Origin: Dioscorea cayenensis subsp. rotundata
Taxonomy: Eukaryota > Streptophyta > Magnoliopsida > Dioscoreales > Dioscoreaceae
DNA: 64,000 bases
Assembly (NCBI RefSeq): GCF_009730915.1
Contig: NC_052487.1
Location: 17,724,529-17,788,528, forward strand
Direction: 5' to 3'
The notes beneath the pieces were generated by a model, which worked only from the letters and a program-made list of their open reading frames with translations, made no database searches and had not been told where the DNA came from. How positions within the stretch are numbered: the stretch's first letter is position 1; each line of letters opens with the position of its first letter. Made by a program: the position numbers and the translations under genes. Positions 62,664 to 64,000 of this stretch are shown piece after piece.

Positions 62664-63749
62664 TGGGCTATTGTAACTATTTATGTATTTTCTCACATGT
62701 ACTAATGTAAAGTTTATATATGACAATAGAGTAAAGGCAGAATTGTGTGTGCCTTCTTATCCTATACTTTATTACTCAATTTCTGATACACCACCATTAC
62801 CACTCTACTTCCTATCCTTTTTTTTTGCTTCTTGTACCTCTTTAGCTGCAACTTGGTATAAGATTACTCAGATGTATGCAAATAAGTCTCGTTCCAGAAT
62901 GATGAGTTTGAAAGAAAAACTCACAAAACCAAGGGAGAACAAATCTATCACTGAATATCTTCAACAACTCTTTATTTCATGGTCTCTCTATTCAAACATT
63001 TGCAAATATTACTTTGTCAACTTTCTTTGATTCTGACTGGGCTGGGAATCCTGATGATCGCACTTCCACTTCAGCTTATATCATTTATCTTGGGCACATT
63101 CCGATCTCTTGGAGTTCCAGCGTTGCTCGCTCCTTAATAGAGGTCGAATCTGAGAGCTATTGCGTACCCATCGTCTCGTAGATTTCTTGGATTCAATCAT
63201 TACCGATAGAGCTTCATGTTCATGTTGATGCGCCTGTCATTTATTGTGACAAACTTAGTGCTACATATACATGTGCCAATCCTATTTTTCATACACGTAT
63301 GAAGCACTTAGCATTGGATTATTTTTTTGTTTGTGAACAAGTTCATCAAGGTTTGTTAACTGTCTAACATGTTCCCTCTTGTGATCAGCTAGCAGATGCT
63401 TTAACCAAATCCCTGTCCAAAGCTCGATTTTGCCAACTAATTTCCAAAATTGGCATCACCAATGGTTCTACCATCTTTGGGGAGTTATCAGAGGGAAGTT
63501 ACACCCACCAGATTGATATCGGAGGGAAGTTACACTCACTAGTTTTTTAAACGTTTGGAAAATGTTATTTAAAAGTTTGTTTTAATCAAATTTGGGCTGT
63601 TGTAACTATTTCTGTATTTTCTCACATGTACTAATGTAAAGTTTATATATGACAATATTGGAGTAAAGGCAAAATTGTGTGTGCCTTCTTATCCTATACT
63701 TTATTACTCAATTCCTGATACATCACCACCATCATCACCCTACTTCCTA
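62664..63749 (+). mobile_element. Internally deleted copia element with LTR-like direct repeats
   Basis: Two direct repeats of about 150 bp (62664-62814 and 63593-63749), both starting TGGGCT and containing TTTCTCACATGTACTAATG and TTGTGTGTGCCTTCTTATCC. They flank a shrunken internal part. Inside, a gag piece (about 62840-62982, YANKSRSRMMSLKEKLTK) is followed directly by an RNase H piece from 63026 (FDSDWAGNPDDRTSTSAYI) and the C-terminal [20 protein letters not shown]. Protease, integrase and reverse transcriptase are absent, so the element lost most of gag-pol. Exact LTR ends and target duplication are not resolved. Confidence 0.75.
62840..63480 (+). pseudogene. Fused gag-RNase H remnant of copia
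   Basis: The frame 62683-63030 carries the gag motif and runs out at a stop just where RNase H sequence starts in another frame. RNase H landmarks are DSDWAGNPDD (catalytic Asp), VARSLIEVESE (catalytic Glu position, altered context) and YCDKLSATYTCANPIFHTRMKH-like sequence. Stops are frequent. Confidence 0.75.
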
Positions 63750-64000
63750 AATTAGCTTCTCAGTTAATATATATATATATAGATATATGTATACAGTTCA
63801 TAAAAAGTAGAAAAAGACATAAAGAAGCAGCTTTGATTTCCTAATAACAACATATATAAGCTTTCACTTGCAAAGGACCAAACAAGAACATTGTATTCTC
63901 ATTGTTGTATTCAATGATCAACAACTGCAACTACAACAGAAAAGCTGCTTATGTTGCTCAAACACCAAGAAAGTCTTGCAATACAATCCATAAAAACAAA
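63750..64000. other. Right window edge, nothing recognised
   Basis: AT-rich sequence with a TATATA tract at about 63768-63782. No coding sequence or repeat family recognised. Confidence 0.6.

Overview
This is nuclear DNA from a flowering plant. The evidence is AT-rich sequence, GT-AG introns, copia, LINE, PIF/Harbinger and hAT-type elements, a plant La protein gene, an Aux/IAA auxin-repressor gene, a plant-only DUF761 gene and an EF-2 copy with a phase-1 intron at the nucleotide-binding loop. I cannot name the species. A run of 1000 N (52127-53126) marks a scaffold gap, and many single-base indels inside recognisable coding sequence suggest imperfect long-read consensus in places.

Positions 1-36908 form one very large inverted repeat (palindrome) centred near 15340. 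The left arm (1 to about 15115) is mirrored by the right arm (about 15565 to 36908), with a poorly matching spacer of roughly 450 bp. The arm reaches the window edge at position 1, so it probably continues outside. Each arm holds, from the outside inwards: a PIF/Harbinger transposon inserted in a LINE, the LINE, a ten-exon La gene, and an Aux/IAA gene convergent with La. The two Aux/IAA copies are therefore divergent (head to head) across the centre. The right-arm La copy is fully intact (448 aa); the left copy is frameshifted. Both Aux/IAA copies carry frame errors, in different exons. A 6.2-kb copia element (25204-31396) is present only in the right arm, and the left arm keeps the empty site. 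The simplest order is LINE, then Harbinger into the LINE, then inverted duplication, then copia. The competing explanation is two haplotypes or a fold-back read joined head to head by the assembler.

From 36909 to 46000 the right-hand Harbinger continues (Myb/SANT-like protein and DDE transposase, both minus strand) and ends at 41314 with a TTA target duplication. The interrupted LINE reverse transcriptase then resumes to about 43700. A short non-autonomous hAT element with a perfect 8-bp target duplication lies at 45410-45968.

From 46176 to 48700 there is a decayed elongation factor 2 copy that keeps its intron. It is followed by a GC-rich CTCGAG repeat, a decaying 314-bp tandem repeat and the assembly gap. 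Beyond the gap the sequence is AT-rich and gene-poor. It has one intact intronless gene (57678-58397, minus strand, DUF761 family, unknown function), a 15-bp target duplication around a LINE-tail insertion, several tandem repeats, and an internally deleted copia remnant near the right edge. No tRNA, rRNA or CRISPR was found. The only genes likely to be functional are La (right copy), Aux/IAA (uncertain) and the DUF761 gene; nothing suggests that they share a pathway.
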